Source of the DNA: Nicotiana tabacum
Taxonomy: Eukaryota; Streptophyta; Magnoliopsida; Solanales; Solanaceae
Direction: 5' to 3'
DNA: 64,000 bases
Assembly: GCF_000715075.1 (NCBI RefSeq)
Contig: NC_134101.1
Span: 133,500,237-133,564,236, forward strand
Shown here: positions 1-11,300 of the stretch, one piece after another
How the letters are laid out: every line of letters starts with the position of its first letter
Position numbering within the stretch: the stretch's first letter is position 1
The notes under the pieces: generated by a model
What the model saw: only the letters and a program-made list of their open reading frames with translations
The model's database searches: none
Told to the model about the DNA's origin: nothing
Made by a program: the position numbers and the translations under genes

Positions 1-2349
1 CACACATGTGTCCATAACAACTCATCTGGCCATAATAGCTGCCCATAATCAAATCATGCACTGGCAATAAGCCTCATATTAGCTAGAACCCCATTCCCAG
101 ACATCCACAACACTGACAACGATGTAGGAAACATGAAGATGCCATGACTATTCACTCAAATCAACAAGTCACACCCAACACCACTTGGGAACACACCTCG
201 CAAGTTAAAACCCACTAAGCAGAGCACAAATATGATTGAATATACAAGGAAACACATGAAAGAACTATCAAACAAGCTCGACAGGCGCCACTCCCTATCA
301 GTACCATACTACGAATCAATTTCATAAGGGAGAATCAAAAGACATGAACTAATCATAATCACGAGGTTCTCATCCTGATATAACTCTAGCACGGCCCGCA
401 GCCTGGTCCAAACATATCAATTCACAAGAAAATGCGAGGATTCCATCCTCAGCTCTGAATCACAAGTAGTATACACATCATACAACCGAAAGCTTCCACT
501 AATTCAATTTTGCTAACAAAAATCACGACACATACTGAACTCCCACATTGGTAGAGCATCTAAATCATGAATAGTAACCAATCGTCCAACAATCACATCA
601 AAACTACCGAAATGAGTAAGGGAAGGCCACTCCTAGTCATATATCTCAATAATGAATGAAAACAAAATGAAAGACACGGGCTACCACTATAAAATCTCCC
701 AACATAGGCAAACACATAAGCAGAGTACCAAATTACTATACTCACCCGTATGTGAAGTAACATAGGAGGACTCAACCCGATAAGCAAAACCGAAACAAAA
801 TATGAATGACGGACCTACATAACAAATCAAAACCATACTTGTACAACATCATCTGGTGTAGCAGCCTCAGCCCTACCATAGAAAGCGCATCAACGGGTCG
901 GGCCTCCCCCTCTTGGGTGCCCTCTACTCGCATGACCTGTACCCCAAGTTGGCGGTGCAGGAATATCAGCAACTAGAGCAGACATAGTCTGAATACCCCA
1001 CTGTAACACATCTGTCCAGAGTCTAGGACAATCTCTCACCATATGGCTAGTATCTCCACACTCAATGCAATCTCTCTGCTGACATGTCTATAGAAGCTGT
1101 CCAGCACGGGTATCTTGAGACCCATGGGTGCCTGAAATATCGTGTGAAGCTTGAAGTGCAACTGAACTGGCTGACCCACAAAACCTCTACCATGTCGTAC
1201 CCTGCCTCCAAAATAGGGACCAGTATATCCTCCCGGCCTACGAGGCTTCTTAGCCCCCCTGCCCTATCTCTCCTGGTGCCCTTTAATCGATAAACGATCT
1301 CTACTACCTGCTGAAATGGACTAGCTGACTCCAATTCCCGAGCCATGTTGAACCAGATATCATGATTAAGCCCCTCAATGAACCTGCAGACTCGCTCTCT
1401 AACTGTAGAAACCAAAACAGGTGCATGTCTGGACAAATCATTAAATTTAACGGCATACTCTGACACCGACATAGTGTCCTGGTGTAGTTTCTTAACTCCG
1501 CACGCCATGCTTTCCAAAGTGTCTGGGGAACAAACATCCCCAAACTCTCTCAAGAACACCTCTTAAAACTGAGTCCATGAAAGTGAAGTTGCATCGGCCG
1601 GACTACCCAACTCAAACGCTTGCCACTACTGATATGTCGCACACTTAAGCTGGACCATAGTAAAAGCAATCCCACTCATCTCCAAAATACCCATAGTGCA
1701 GATAATACGGTAGCACTCCAGTAGGAACCCATGCACACCCTCTGAAGCCAAACCACTGAAAGTATGAGGGTAATACTTCTGGAACCTTACAAGTCTAATT
1801 TATTATTCCTCAGATGTTGCTGCCTTAATCACGGGTGGATCTAGGATAACATGTTATGTCAGCATGGCACCTGGAACCTAACCAATGTGGACTCGCAACT
1901 CTGGAGTATGGGCGGCGGGAGTCTGAGTTCCTCCTCTGGTCTGTGAAGTAGCTGGTGCAACAGGAATCAACCCTGCTTGAGCCAATATACCAAACATGCT
2001 CAGGAACTGTGCCTAAATCTCCTGAAGTCCCGAGGTAGAAACAGGCACCTCCGGTACCTGTCCCCCAACCGGAGCTACCGGCGGCTCCTCAACTACTGCT
2101 CTGATAGGTGCTCTAGCTGTGTCGGTAACTACAGCTCGTGTCCTCACCATTTGTGAGAGAATAAAATGACAAAGGTTCAAACTCCGAGGTTAATAAACTC
2201 GCACAATAGGAATGAAAGAAGTGAAATTGTCCTAATAGTTCTGTAGCCTCTCAAAGATAAGTACAGACGTCTCCATACCGATCCGCAAGACTCTACTAAA
2301 CTCGCTTATGACTCTTAGCACCTATGAACCTAGAGCTCTTATACCAAGT
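1..2349 (-). pseudogene. Decayed chromovirus (Ty3/gypsy) gag and start of pol
   Basis: This is the internal region of a Ty3/gypsy retrotransposon read on the minus strand, cut by the left edge of the window. The gag start is the ATG at 2150-2148, giving MVRTRAV, the same opening as the gag of the second chromovirus in this window (37414). A retrotransposon gag domain is readable at 1559-1062 (FVPQTL/SVSEYAVKFNDLSRHAP region), and a CCHC zinc knuckle CIECGDTSHMVRDC lies at about 1075-1020. Gag coats genomic RNA in virus-like particles. Several in-frame stops and frame changes interrupt it, and downstream of the knuckle (1018-1) no intact protease or RT frame remains. The family assignment is firm at the gag level; the exact clade (Tekay/Del-like) rests on resemblance to the chromodomain-bearing copy at 32-37 kb. 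Confidence 0.8.
2335..2346 (-). other. Degenerate tRNA-Met primer-binding site
   Basis: On the minus strand this reads TGGTATAAGAGC, one base off the plant initiator tRNA-Met 3' complement TGGTATCAGAGC. It sits four bases inside the LTR edge, where a first-strand primer site is expected, so it fixes the element's orientation and the inner LTR border. Confidence 0.75.
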
Positions 2350-4335
2350 TGTCACGATCCTAGTTTCCCCTCTGTAGGATGTCGTGATGGAACCTAGTCT
2401 ATACGACTAGGTAAGCCTAACACTTACTGAATTAATAGAAGAATTCAACCATCAACTAATAAATAGGAAATAGAAATCTTTATACACAACTTACAATCCC
2501 AAAGCCGGTAGTACAAGTCATAAGCTCTACTAAGTTTGCTAGAAAACCCCTAAATGCAGTTGTTCTGGATAGAATTAAACAGTGCAAGTACAATATCAGA
2601 AGGTGACTCTGAGTCCTACGAATGCGACAACAGGTTTACCTTGAGTTTCCACAACAATGCTCGACTAGCCAGTTAATAATCAATAATATTCGAGGCACTT
2701 GGGTCTGCACAAAATGTGCAAAAGCGTAGTATGAGTACACTACATTAGTACCCAGTAAGTATCAAGACTAACCTTGGCGGAGTAGTGATGAGGAACAATC
2801 AAGACACCTACTGGATTAAACAACCTGAACAAGTATAAATGTAGACCTAACAGGGAGCAATGTCTCTATAAAGCTAGGCATGATGACAATAATAATTCAA
2901 TGCTTGTAATAGGAAGCTAAAAGCAACAATTACAACTCAATTGGAACAACCGCTTTCACACCAGGTTTATCCAAGAACTTCCATAAGGTACCAAACCTCA
3001 AAATCACAAATCACGGGTCCCAATTCATGAACCCTAATCACTTGGCATCTTGTGCCCACTTTACAATTCGTAAAAACACTGCCTAAGGAGTGTAATATCT
3101 AATATCTGTACGGACCATTCATATGCCAACAATAATAATGACTCATGACTGCACGGACAACTCATGTGCCAACAAGGTAACTTTCACACATAAGGCAAGT
3201 ACACTGGGGAACATGTAAATGGTCAAAACATCAGGATTCATCTTCTTAGACCGATATGGGTGATTTATCTACGTGTATGCTTGTGCAAGTGTTCTACCAC
3301 AATTCAAGTCAACAAGTAAGAGTAGAGACTATAAATGGCATACAAGAAACGATCAACACAAAATGTACAGTGTAATGAAGATATTCATAAAATGGAAACC
3401 ACGAATTGTACAACAAGATTAACTACACAGAACTATGCAAATAGTGCTACACGGAGAAAGATAATTAATAGTATGCTAAGGAAATAATAATCAAAGACAA
3501 GTACAAAAGAATGGGGAAATGTGAACAAGAGCCACTACCGAGGTACCGCCTCGTAGTCTTAAATCACAAAATGAACCACAATCTTTCCTTATATCACTGC
3601 GAGAGCCTTTACATTTAGTTTTGAAAATCATTTTTTCCAAAATAGCACCCCGAGTTTTAGCCCACCTTATCACACCGCATGACTTCTAATAGTTCCCCTA
3701 CTAGCCTCGCGTATCAAGTCCACCTTATCTCACCGTATGCGTTTCAACACCCAGACTTTATCACCGCATGCGTATCAATAATAACAACAGCACGGCAAAA
3801 ACCTCGTGAAAACATCATAACAATCCTCTCAACAATAACATGTGTGCCAAAACATAACAACTCAACAAAATGATTTTCACAATATGTGCCCATATGCCAC
3901 AACGTTTCCTCAAAATAGTTTCAATATCATAACCACGCATAGCCTTCGGCTCAATAACACTGAATACAACAACAACAATAACAATAACACGATAAGTAAA
4001 TCAACATAAGAACTTCATAACACAAAGAAATGGAAGAACAAACTCATAAAGAAAGACACAACAGGGAAATAATAGTCTCAACAAGAATAGTTCAACCAGG
4101 CAGAGGTAATGTGTAACAATGAATCTATAAAAATATAATTCGACAACAAGGGACATAGCATGAATCAATGACCCCAAATAAGAATATGTTACCAATGAAA
4201 GGGATAACAAACTTCAATTAAGGTTAAGCAATTACGAAAGAGATAATAATGATTTCAATTAAGGTTAAGCAATTACGGAAAGGATAGCATGACAATAAAT
4301 GAGGCAACAACTTCAGGTAAGGCACATAAGAATTT
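2350..4335 (-). mobile_element. 5' LTR of the left chromovirus, outer end unresolved
   Basis: The stretch starts with TGTCACGATCC next to the primer site, as in the other chromovirus LTRs here (29537 and 37616). It has the non-coding AT-rich composition of a long LTR. I could not find its outer TG...CA border: a second LTR begins at 4336, so the outer end may be truncated. A short direct duplication (core TTCAATTAAGGTTAAGCAAT) occurs at about 4213 and 4256. No target-site duplication can be checked because the other LTR is outside the window. Confidence 0.6.
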
Positions 4336-5838
4336 TGTCACGACCCAAACCGATGGGCCGCGACGAGTGCCTGAATCCTACCTGTCGAACACCCTTAAGC
4401 ATGCGACTAAGATATAAACATGAATAATATCTGCTGAATTACGAGAGTAACATGCACAAGGAAAACCTGTCCAAAAGACATATATACCTATACGTGCGGA
4501 TTACAGTGGGCGAGCCGACAAGGCCGCGATAGACAAATATATACCAAAAACTGAAAGCCGACAAGGCCACATACTATCAAACTGGACATAACTGTCTATA
4601 GACCTCTAATAGAAATACAACTATACAAAGGCGGGACTGAGCCACGTCATACCCATATATAAATATATACACAAGCATATCATACCGAAATCAAAAGCAG
4701 CTCTGGATCAAGCGGAGCACGTCAATTCTCGCTGTATATATATATATAAATATACAAACATATCGTACCAAAATCAAAAGCAGTTCCGGATCAAGTGGAG
4801 CACACCAACTCTCGCTAATCAAGGATCCTAAGAAGGGGGACCGTCGACTTGCCTACCTACACCTGCGGGCATAAAACGCAGGCCTTAGGAAATAGGGTGT
4901 CAGTACGAATAATGTACTGAGTATGTAAGGCATGAAAATCAGTACATAAGAGACATAGATGAAACATGGAATAAAGAACTTCATCTGTAAATCTGAATAA
5001 CTTTGTAAATCCTGAAATATTTATAATGTCATGCACGTGCATATAAATGTCGTGTCATGCATAGGTATAGATGTACATAATATCATCAAGCCTCTAAGGA
5101 CATCACATCATTTTGTCTCGGCCATTGTGGGCAACATCATCAACATATACCTATTGATCAGGTGGTCATTTCATGATTAAGTGGCTAGCTAAGGTTAATA
5201 GGAATTTAATAAGAAAGACTTGTTACAAGTCTTGTTTCCATTTTTCATTTGGAGAAAAATCAGAACGTAAGAATCATATATCAGTCTTCATAGTTCAAAA
5301 TACTTCAAGAACAAAAGCTAAACTCAATCCACAGAGGCTTCCAACGAGATTCTTGCAGCAAAACAATTCCAACGAGAATTGTTAGAATCATAGCAACGTA
5401 AAATTTTGCGATTCTAAAGGAGTACAGTGCAATCTTCTCCAAGAATATTATACAGAGTTTTCCCTACTCCAGGTATGTTAAGGCTATGCCTTCTTTCGTT
5501 TTGGCATGATCCAAATAATACAAATAAAACGAGCACAATACGTAACTTTCATAAATGACTCTATTCATATAAATACTAGGGGTGTCTACATTCTCAATTT
5601 CCCATGTGAATTCTTATTATATCTTCTGTTCATGGGTCTCAGAAAAATACGTATTTGATAAAGTTTATCCAAAAGGATATTGATTTTTATGGCATTCCGA
5701 GAAAAATCTTATTAACGTATTTCTTATGCATTTCACGCATTGCGTTCATTTATACTGACCCATGACCGGATGTCATTATATACGCATATATATGTAAATA
5801 TATGTATATGGGATATAGGAAAAGGTTACGGCATTATA
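4336..5838 (-). mobile_element. Truncated chromovirus-type LTR
   Basis: A second LTR-like segment opens with TGTCACGACCC. The PBS expected just inside a 5' LTR is absent to its left, so this is a 3' LTR or solo-LTR remnant. It runs through a TA-rich section (about 5770-5830) and stops abruptly where Tat-type gag coding begins, so its outer end was lost by truncation or by insertion of the neighbour. The breakpoint near 5838 is estimated from the change in sequence type. Confidence 0.55.
4661..4830. repeat. Two-copy tandem duplication inside LTR
   Basis: About 86 bp is repeated twice. Both copies contain the phrase AATCAAAAGCAG followed by GGATCAAG and GGAGCAC, with several differences between them, and are separated by a TA-dinucleotide run at 4734-4755. 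Confidence 0.7.
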
Positions 5839-7312
5839 TATGCATCACCCTAGGAAATATTGAATCTCGGTACCCTGACACCTCTTTCTCCTGCAATGAT
5901 CTGCTACTCCGACCACGATCCCTCCTTCTCTCAGAAATGAACCTATCCGATAACTGTAATCCTTTATTACCACACCTATCGGCCCTCTCGTAAGGTTGAA
6001 AACGACTTCTGGAGGGTCTCCGATCTTCATCAAAATTATTTTTGAATTTATTGTGATTCCGATCATGATTCTGTCCTTTGGAGGATGCCGAGGAGCCAAG
6101 TTGATCATCTTCTATTCTTATTTTAAACTCATAGCGATTGTGAACATTTGCCTATGTGGTTGCCTGAAACTCGAGCAAGCTCTCCTTCAATTATCGGGAT
6201 GCATCGGAACTCAGCAGATTGAGACCTTTTTAAATGCCTCCGCTGCACACTTGTCTTGAACCGCTGGTCATAACATCCTTTCTTTCTGGAACCGGATCAT
6301 GAATTCCCGCAACAAGGACTCTCTTTGTGAAATTCTGAATATATTCGCCTTTCTGGGCTGAACCTTTCTTGCTCCAGCATAAGCTTTGATGAACGAATCT
6401 ACAAGCATTTTAAAATAATTAATAGAATGCTCAGGTAAGAGTTAATACCAAGTTAAGGCACCCTTCATAAGGGGTTTTCCAAACTTCTTCAACAAAACCG
6501 ATTTGATCTCATGCTGGGCCGTGTCGTTTCCTGTTACTTCCGTAGTGTAGGTCGTGATGTGCTCCTGTAGATCTGGAGTCCTATCATACTTTTATATATC
6601 TTGCATCTTAAACCTCTTTGGGTTCAACTCCGGTGCCACACTTAGTTTAAACGGTAACTTCGTATACTTCTTTGAATCTGGACCCTTTAACACGGCGGTG
6701 CACCCAGGATCTGATCCATTCGAGCATGAAACTCCTTTGCGTTCTGATTCATTCATTCATTTCTCTCATGAGCTCGATTTTGAAAGGGTCATTTAAGTTG
6801 TTGTTCCTAGATCCACTACCAGTCCCTCCGGCCTCGTCGAAACAGACCTCATCCCTTGGAGTCTTATTATCAGTTCTTTGAGTCGTTTGATTTGCAGAAA
6901 CGCTGGGAAAAGCTAGAGCCCTTTCATTAGCATTATTAGAAGCACCTAATAATGCTGCTTCAATTCCGTCATCACGCGATCCTACCTTGAGCGGTGATCC
7001 ATAATCGCCTTTTTTTGTTCTCTCAAGATTGTGTTGAACAACGTGCTCATCCTCCGTATCATCAGGAGTTGGGCCCCTCACATGTCGAGGATATTGGCCT
7101 TCGCATACCAAATTTGCCTCATCTCCTTCGTTGCAGGTTTCACTAGTTGAATCATCACGCTAAAACTCATATTCCCGTTCGTTGTGTGCTCCAATATTAT
7201 AGACATTGTCGACATCATTAGCTGCCATATCTGGTTTTTCTTTTACTACTGAAAGAGTCAAAATTTGTGAGTAACAAACAAATGGATCAAAACAATTACA
7301 CAATTGTCTATA
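5839..7312 (-). pseudogene. Tat/Retand-type Ty3/gypsy gag remnant
   Basis: Gag of a second gypsy lineage, read leftwards from the ATG at 7228-7226 (MAANDVDNVY). An in-frame stop at 7160 interrupts it. The reading resumes through a 120-aa stretch at 7111-6749 and then breaks at a short GAAT repeat near 6750. Beyond that, gag-like peptides continue in shifted frames to about 5845, ending in an Arg/Ser/Asp-rich tail (RRRDRGRSRSRS). Gag is the structural nucleocapsid protein; no pol follows because the element is truncated at about 5838. The lineage call rests on my recognition of Tat/Retand gag and on the primer-site type; a profile search would settle it. Confidence 0.6.
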
Positions 7313-7329
7313 CCCCACGGTGGGCGCCA
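7313..7329 (-). other. Primer-binding site of the Tat/Retand-like element
   Basis: The minus strand reads TGGCGCCCACCGTGGGG, the TGGCGCC-type primer site used by many plant Tat-clade elements. It lies between the LTR and the gag start at 7228, as expected. Confidence 0.65.
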
Positions 7330-7331
7330 AA

Positions 7332-7899
7332 TTATTTACCCGTAAAACAATACAGTTAAATTTATAGCGTGGTTTATAGACAAGTGAATCGATTTGACCC
7401 AAAAATAGTAAGTAAATAAGAGCAAAAAACAAGATTGTGAGATGAGATTAAAAGAAATACAAGCCTAGCCTTTCTGGTGGCAAAAGCAATAACAGTATTC
7501 AAAAACAAAGACTAAGAATTATAAAATAAGAGCAGAATATAGCTTTTTGTGTACAAAATATTTCGTGCCTACAATGGATACTAATCCTCCTATTTATAGC
7601 TCTATTGAGGGAGACAAGATCCCTAAATCAAGCTTCTCTTGAATGAGAATAAAATTGTCATTGATGACTGCATAAAGTTGGCTATAAATGCAGATATTCT
7701 CTGTAACGGTTGCCCATTAAATGCTATCCGATGATAATGCTTTGAATCCTTGTTACCAGCTGCTCTGTCTTCGAAATTCGTTCAACACCGATTGCATGCT
7801 TACATCCGGTGCCAGCTGTTTGCTGACTCACATCCACCTGTCTTTAGTTCCATGTATCATTCCGTCACCCGGCCACCAGTCACTAACCAATTTTAGCCC
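7332..7899 (-). mobile_element. 5' LTR of the Tat/Retand-like element
   Basis: Non-coding sequence between the primer site and the SAR1 upstream region. A TATA box (minus-strand TATAAATA, + positions 7591-7598) followed by transcript-leader-like sequence supports a U3-R-U5 arrangement reading leftwards into gag, away from SAR1. The outer border (CCCA near 7899) is a guess from the TG...CA rule, and the inner border is accurate only to a few bases. Confidence 0.5.
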
Positions 7900-8119
7900 A
7901 TACAAATATTACTTTTAAAATTTGTAATTTTAAATAATTAGATTAGATTTGTGTCGCTAAAACTTCTAATACTTATATGATCTTAAATATGTTATAATAT
8001 TTGTGTAGTTATTTAAAATTATCCTTTATTTTTAATTTAGTTCAAATTAAATGATTTCTCGTTAAGAAAGATGCAATTTCTTTTTAATAGACTAAAGAAA
8101 TAGTGGAATATCATTTTTT

Positions 8120-8144
8120 GGGGGGTGGGGAGGGGGGGGGGAGG
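8120..8144 (+). repeat. G-tract with quadruplex-forming pattern
   Basis: Runs of six, four and ten or more G separated by single T and A bases. This meets the G3+N1-7 quadruplex rule about 225 bp upstream of the SAR1 ATG. It is also a likely length-variable homopolymer. Confidence 0.7.
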
Positions 8145-8243
8145 ACAATCGTGTCTTGTATATTTATTCCCGACGAGCACTGAGGAAATTTAATTTGCCT
8201 CCTTTGTTCTTTTTTAATTTCTTATAGAAATGGTATGATATAA

Positions 8244-8263
8244 CACGTGATGACGTGAACAAT
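8244..8263 (-). promoter_or_regulatory. Putative ER-stress (UPR) response element
   Basis: On the minus strand the site contains ATTGTTCACGTCATC, close to the plant P-UPRE (ATTGGTCCACGTCATC), and it overlaps a CACGTG G-box. Both are ACGT-core sites bound by bZIP factors. It lies about 105-120 bp before the start codon of a COPII gene. The match is by eye; whether it is upstream of or within the 5' UTR is unknown. Confidence 0.45.
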
Positions 8264-8365
8264 AGAATCGACGCATTAATAAGCATTAGGGTAGATCCCA
8301 GATCTGGTGGAAGAAGAACATTACAACTAGAACTGAGATCCCCCCATCGGCGATCAACGGAAAAG

Positions 8366-11300
8366 ATGTTTCTCTGGGATTGGTTCTATGGCGTTTTGTC
8401 TTCTCTAGGTTTATGGCAAAAGGAAGCTAAGATCCTCTTTCTCGGTCTCGACAATGCCGGCAAAACCACTCTTCTTCACATGCTCAAAGACGAGGTATTT
8501 TTTTCTCCTTTTCTTGTTCGCTTTTCAAATTAGCTATTTACTCTTTCTGATGGTTTCGATTCATTTGATTTTGCATTTGATTTTGTTTGATTTTGCAGAG
8601 ATTAGTTCAGCATCAGCCGACGCAGTATCCGACATCGGAAGAGCTGAGTATCGGAAAAATCAAATTCAAAGCGTTTGATTTAGGAGGTCATCAGATCGCT
8701 CGCCGTGTCTGGAAAGATTATTATGCCAAGGTATTCAAAGCATTTATTTCTTCGTAGCTCCTAACACGGCTGCTTAATAATTCGCCTTGCAATATTAAAA
8801 TATTTAGTTATTAAAATGAAATAGACGTGAATTGTTGAGCGGAAGAAATATTAAGGATTCGTAAAGCAACATAAATAGTTTTTCATTGAGGAATTATATG
8901 AAATGTATGTGTTTATATACATACATACATACACACCTATGCATATGTGTGTGTTTGTGTGCGTGTATATATCTGTATGTGTGCGTGCCCATGTGTCCAC
9001 TCGTGGTGTTGCAGTGGCGGAGCTAGGAATTCTAATGAGGGGATTCAGAAAATGTAGAAATGCCACATCTGGTATTTTTGAACAGCTTTTGCCTCTACAC
9101 TAGAAGTTTTTTTATTTCGAAGGGATTCAAAAATTTGTATACATACAAAAAAAAATTGCTTTCACTAGTGCGCAGCTTAATTTTCGGAGTAGGGGATCCT
9201 TCCTTACATGGTGCAGAGTCAGTATTATATCATTGCTGCAATTGACGCGCCAATCACTTTTACTGCTTCTCCGAGGGAATTAAAAGAATTACTTGAGAGC
9301 ACTGCTTGGTTTAACTCTACAGATCCATTTATAAGATCCGGTGCTTAACTTCTATTATGTTGCAAGTTAAACTTTTGCGTATTCTTGGGTTTGAAATTTA
9401 TCTATTTGAAGTCTTATGCCATTGGTCCTTGTGATGATCTTTTTCTTTGGACAATTGAACATGGATAATATTGACACTATACATTAAATACATTTGGAGG
9501 TAGTGATTCCATAGAGCTACTTCAATAGATTGATATGGTGGTCTGATTACACTTATTGTAACATAAAAGTTGATTTCTAGACGATGCTCACCTTCACCAT
9601 AAGGATTAGAAAGACTAATATTTGTTGACTGACTTACTACGGAATTGGACCCTTTAGGTTTATGTTGTCATTCAATTCCCTCCAGCTTCAAGTAATATTA
9701 GAATGGAATTATTTCAAAACTAAATCTGCATCGCCAGTGACATTTGTCTAGATAAGGATTATCGATCCGTCCAGGGCTGCTAACAAGTGGTATACGAACG
9801 GACTGGAACCACTCCCTATGAGGTATTGTCCTGCCCACAATTGTGGTCAGAAGGATTTTGTCCTTAAAAGATCCCTCACAAGTTGAGAAAGGGGAGGAAG
9901 CCTATAAACTGCTCGATCCCCGTCTTATGATGCAGGACAACATCTAAAGGTAGTGACATAAACAAGGACATTTTATGCCCTTAATTAGGCACAATTTGGA
10001 AAAATGGCGAGATCTGAAAAAAGAATGCACTGGCTATTAGATCATCATTTTTTAAGGCACTACAGTAGAGGTGATTGTCTCAATATATACCGTAGGAGTA
10101 TATCTTGAACTCAGCTTGGATCATCTATGCTTGATGTTTATGGAACCTGAAAGTTTTGTAATTTTTTTGGATATGACTCTCTTTCCTTTGTAATTGTTAT
10201 TCTCTCTAAGTAATTTTCTTTTGCAAAACTTCTGTATGAATTCTGTTAAAAATTACCAGAAAAAAGTAGAGAGTAAAACTCCTTTATCATATGAAATTTT
10301 CTTAGAATCCTTCAGTACTATAACTGTTTAGGCATGAAAACCTGTTTCCCTTTAGTTGCTTTCTTAGTGTTACCTTCGTAAGAAAAGAAAAAAACAGCTA
10401 CCATATCAAAATAAAGGAACAAGTGAACTTTAAAGGTGGAGATACAGGATCTTTTCCTAATACTAAGTTAAGAGCTAGGATTTAATGATTTACTTAAAAT
10501 ATATACAAGGGCATAAATGTGTTTTGTATAATTCAATATGCAGGAGATACTGCTTGATTTCAGAATTGTTCAATTCTTACATTCTCATTAGTGAATGGGT
10601 TTAAGTGAGTAAAAAATGAAGGGGTTAAACTCTGCAGTGAGTTGAGGGGGGGCCTCTGTAATTGCACCCCCCCCCCCCCATAAAAAAAAAACAGATGGTG
10701 GCAAGTAACAGATAAGCGCTATGGCTTTATGGGCATTAGTAATTATGAAATATTGTCATAGTAACGTACTTCCTAAATTCTATTCTCTCGGAAGAGAAGT
10801 TGCCTACCGGACAAATGTTGGCACCCGAAGCAAAGAGATTATTGCTTTATGGGTGAAGCCATGAACTTCATAAAGGAGTGTGCTTAAAATATGCTCTACT
10901 TGATCAACTTATCCAAAAAAAAGGGAAAAAAGACATGATCAATTTTTCTCATTAGCCCTTTGTAAGACAAGGTATCCTAACATAGATCATACTTTTCTCC
11001 ACCCTATTTGGTTGTGTTTTGAATCTTTTGATACCAGGAAATGTGTATTTATGAGCATTGGCGACTGCTGAAAATTTTCATCTTTATCTACGGGATGGAC
11101 TATTTTTTTTTTTTCTGGACATGGATTTACGAGTGGACTGTTTTCTTAGGTGCTTTTCTTTTTAGCCAATTTTTTTTGTAAGGCTTTTGTTTGTAGCAAT
11201 ATATCCCCATATTGGGATATCAAAGAAAGAGTTCTGTTATCGCTCGGAAATGGAAATGAATATACAGGCCCCTTCTCCCAAAGTGTAAAACTGGGATATA

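Larger units (their letters stand above)
7900..8365 (+). promoter_or_regulatory. SAR1 promoter and 5' leader region
   Basis: About 465 bp between the retroelement LTR and the SAR1 start codon. It is AT-rich, with a G-tract at 8120-8144 and an ACGT-core cluster at 8244-8263. There is no upstream ATG in the about 100 bp before the start, and no stop in frame with the start codon back to about 8255. The transcription start site cannot be placed from sequence. Confidence 0.5.

Noticed and set aside
4001..4210. 69-codon minus-strand hydrophobic frame
   Set aside because: Within LTR sequence of a decayed element, no conserved features.
8255..8365. N-terminal extension of SAR1 in frame upstream of the ATG
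   Set aside because: No ATG there, and the family starts at the MFLWDWF Met.
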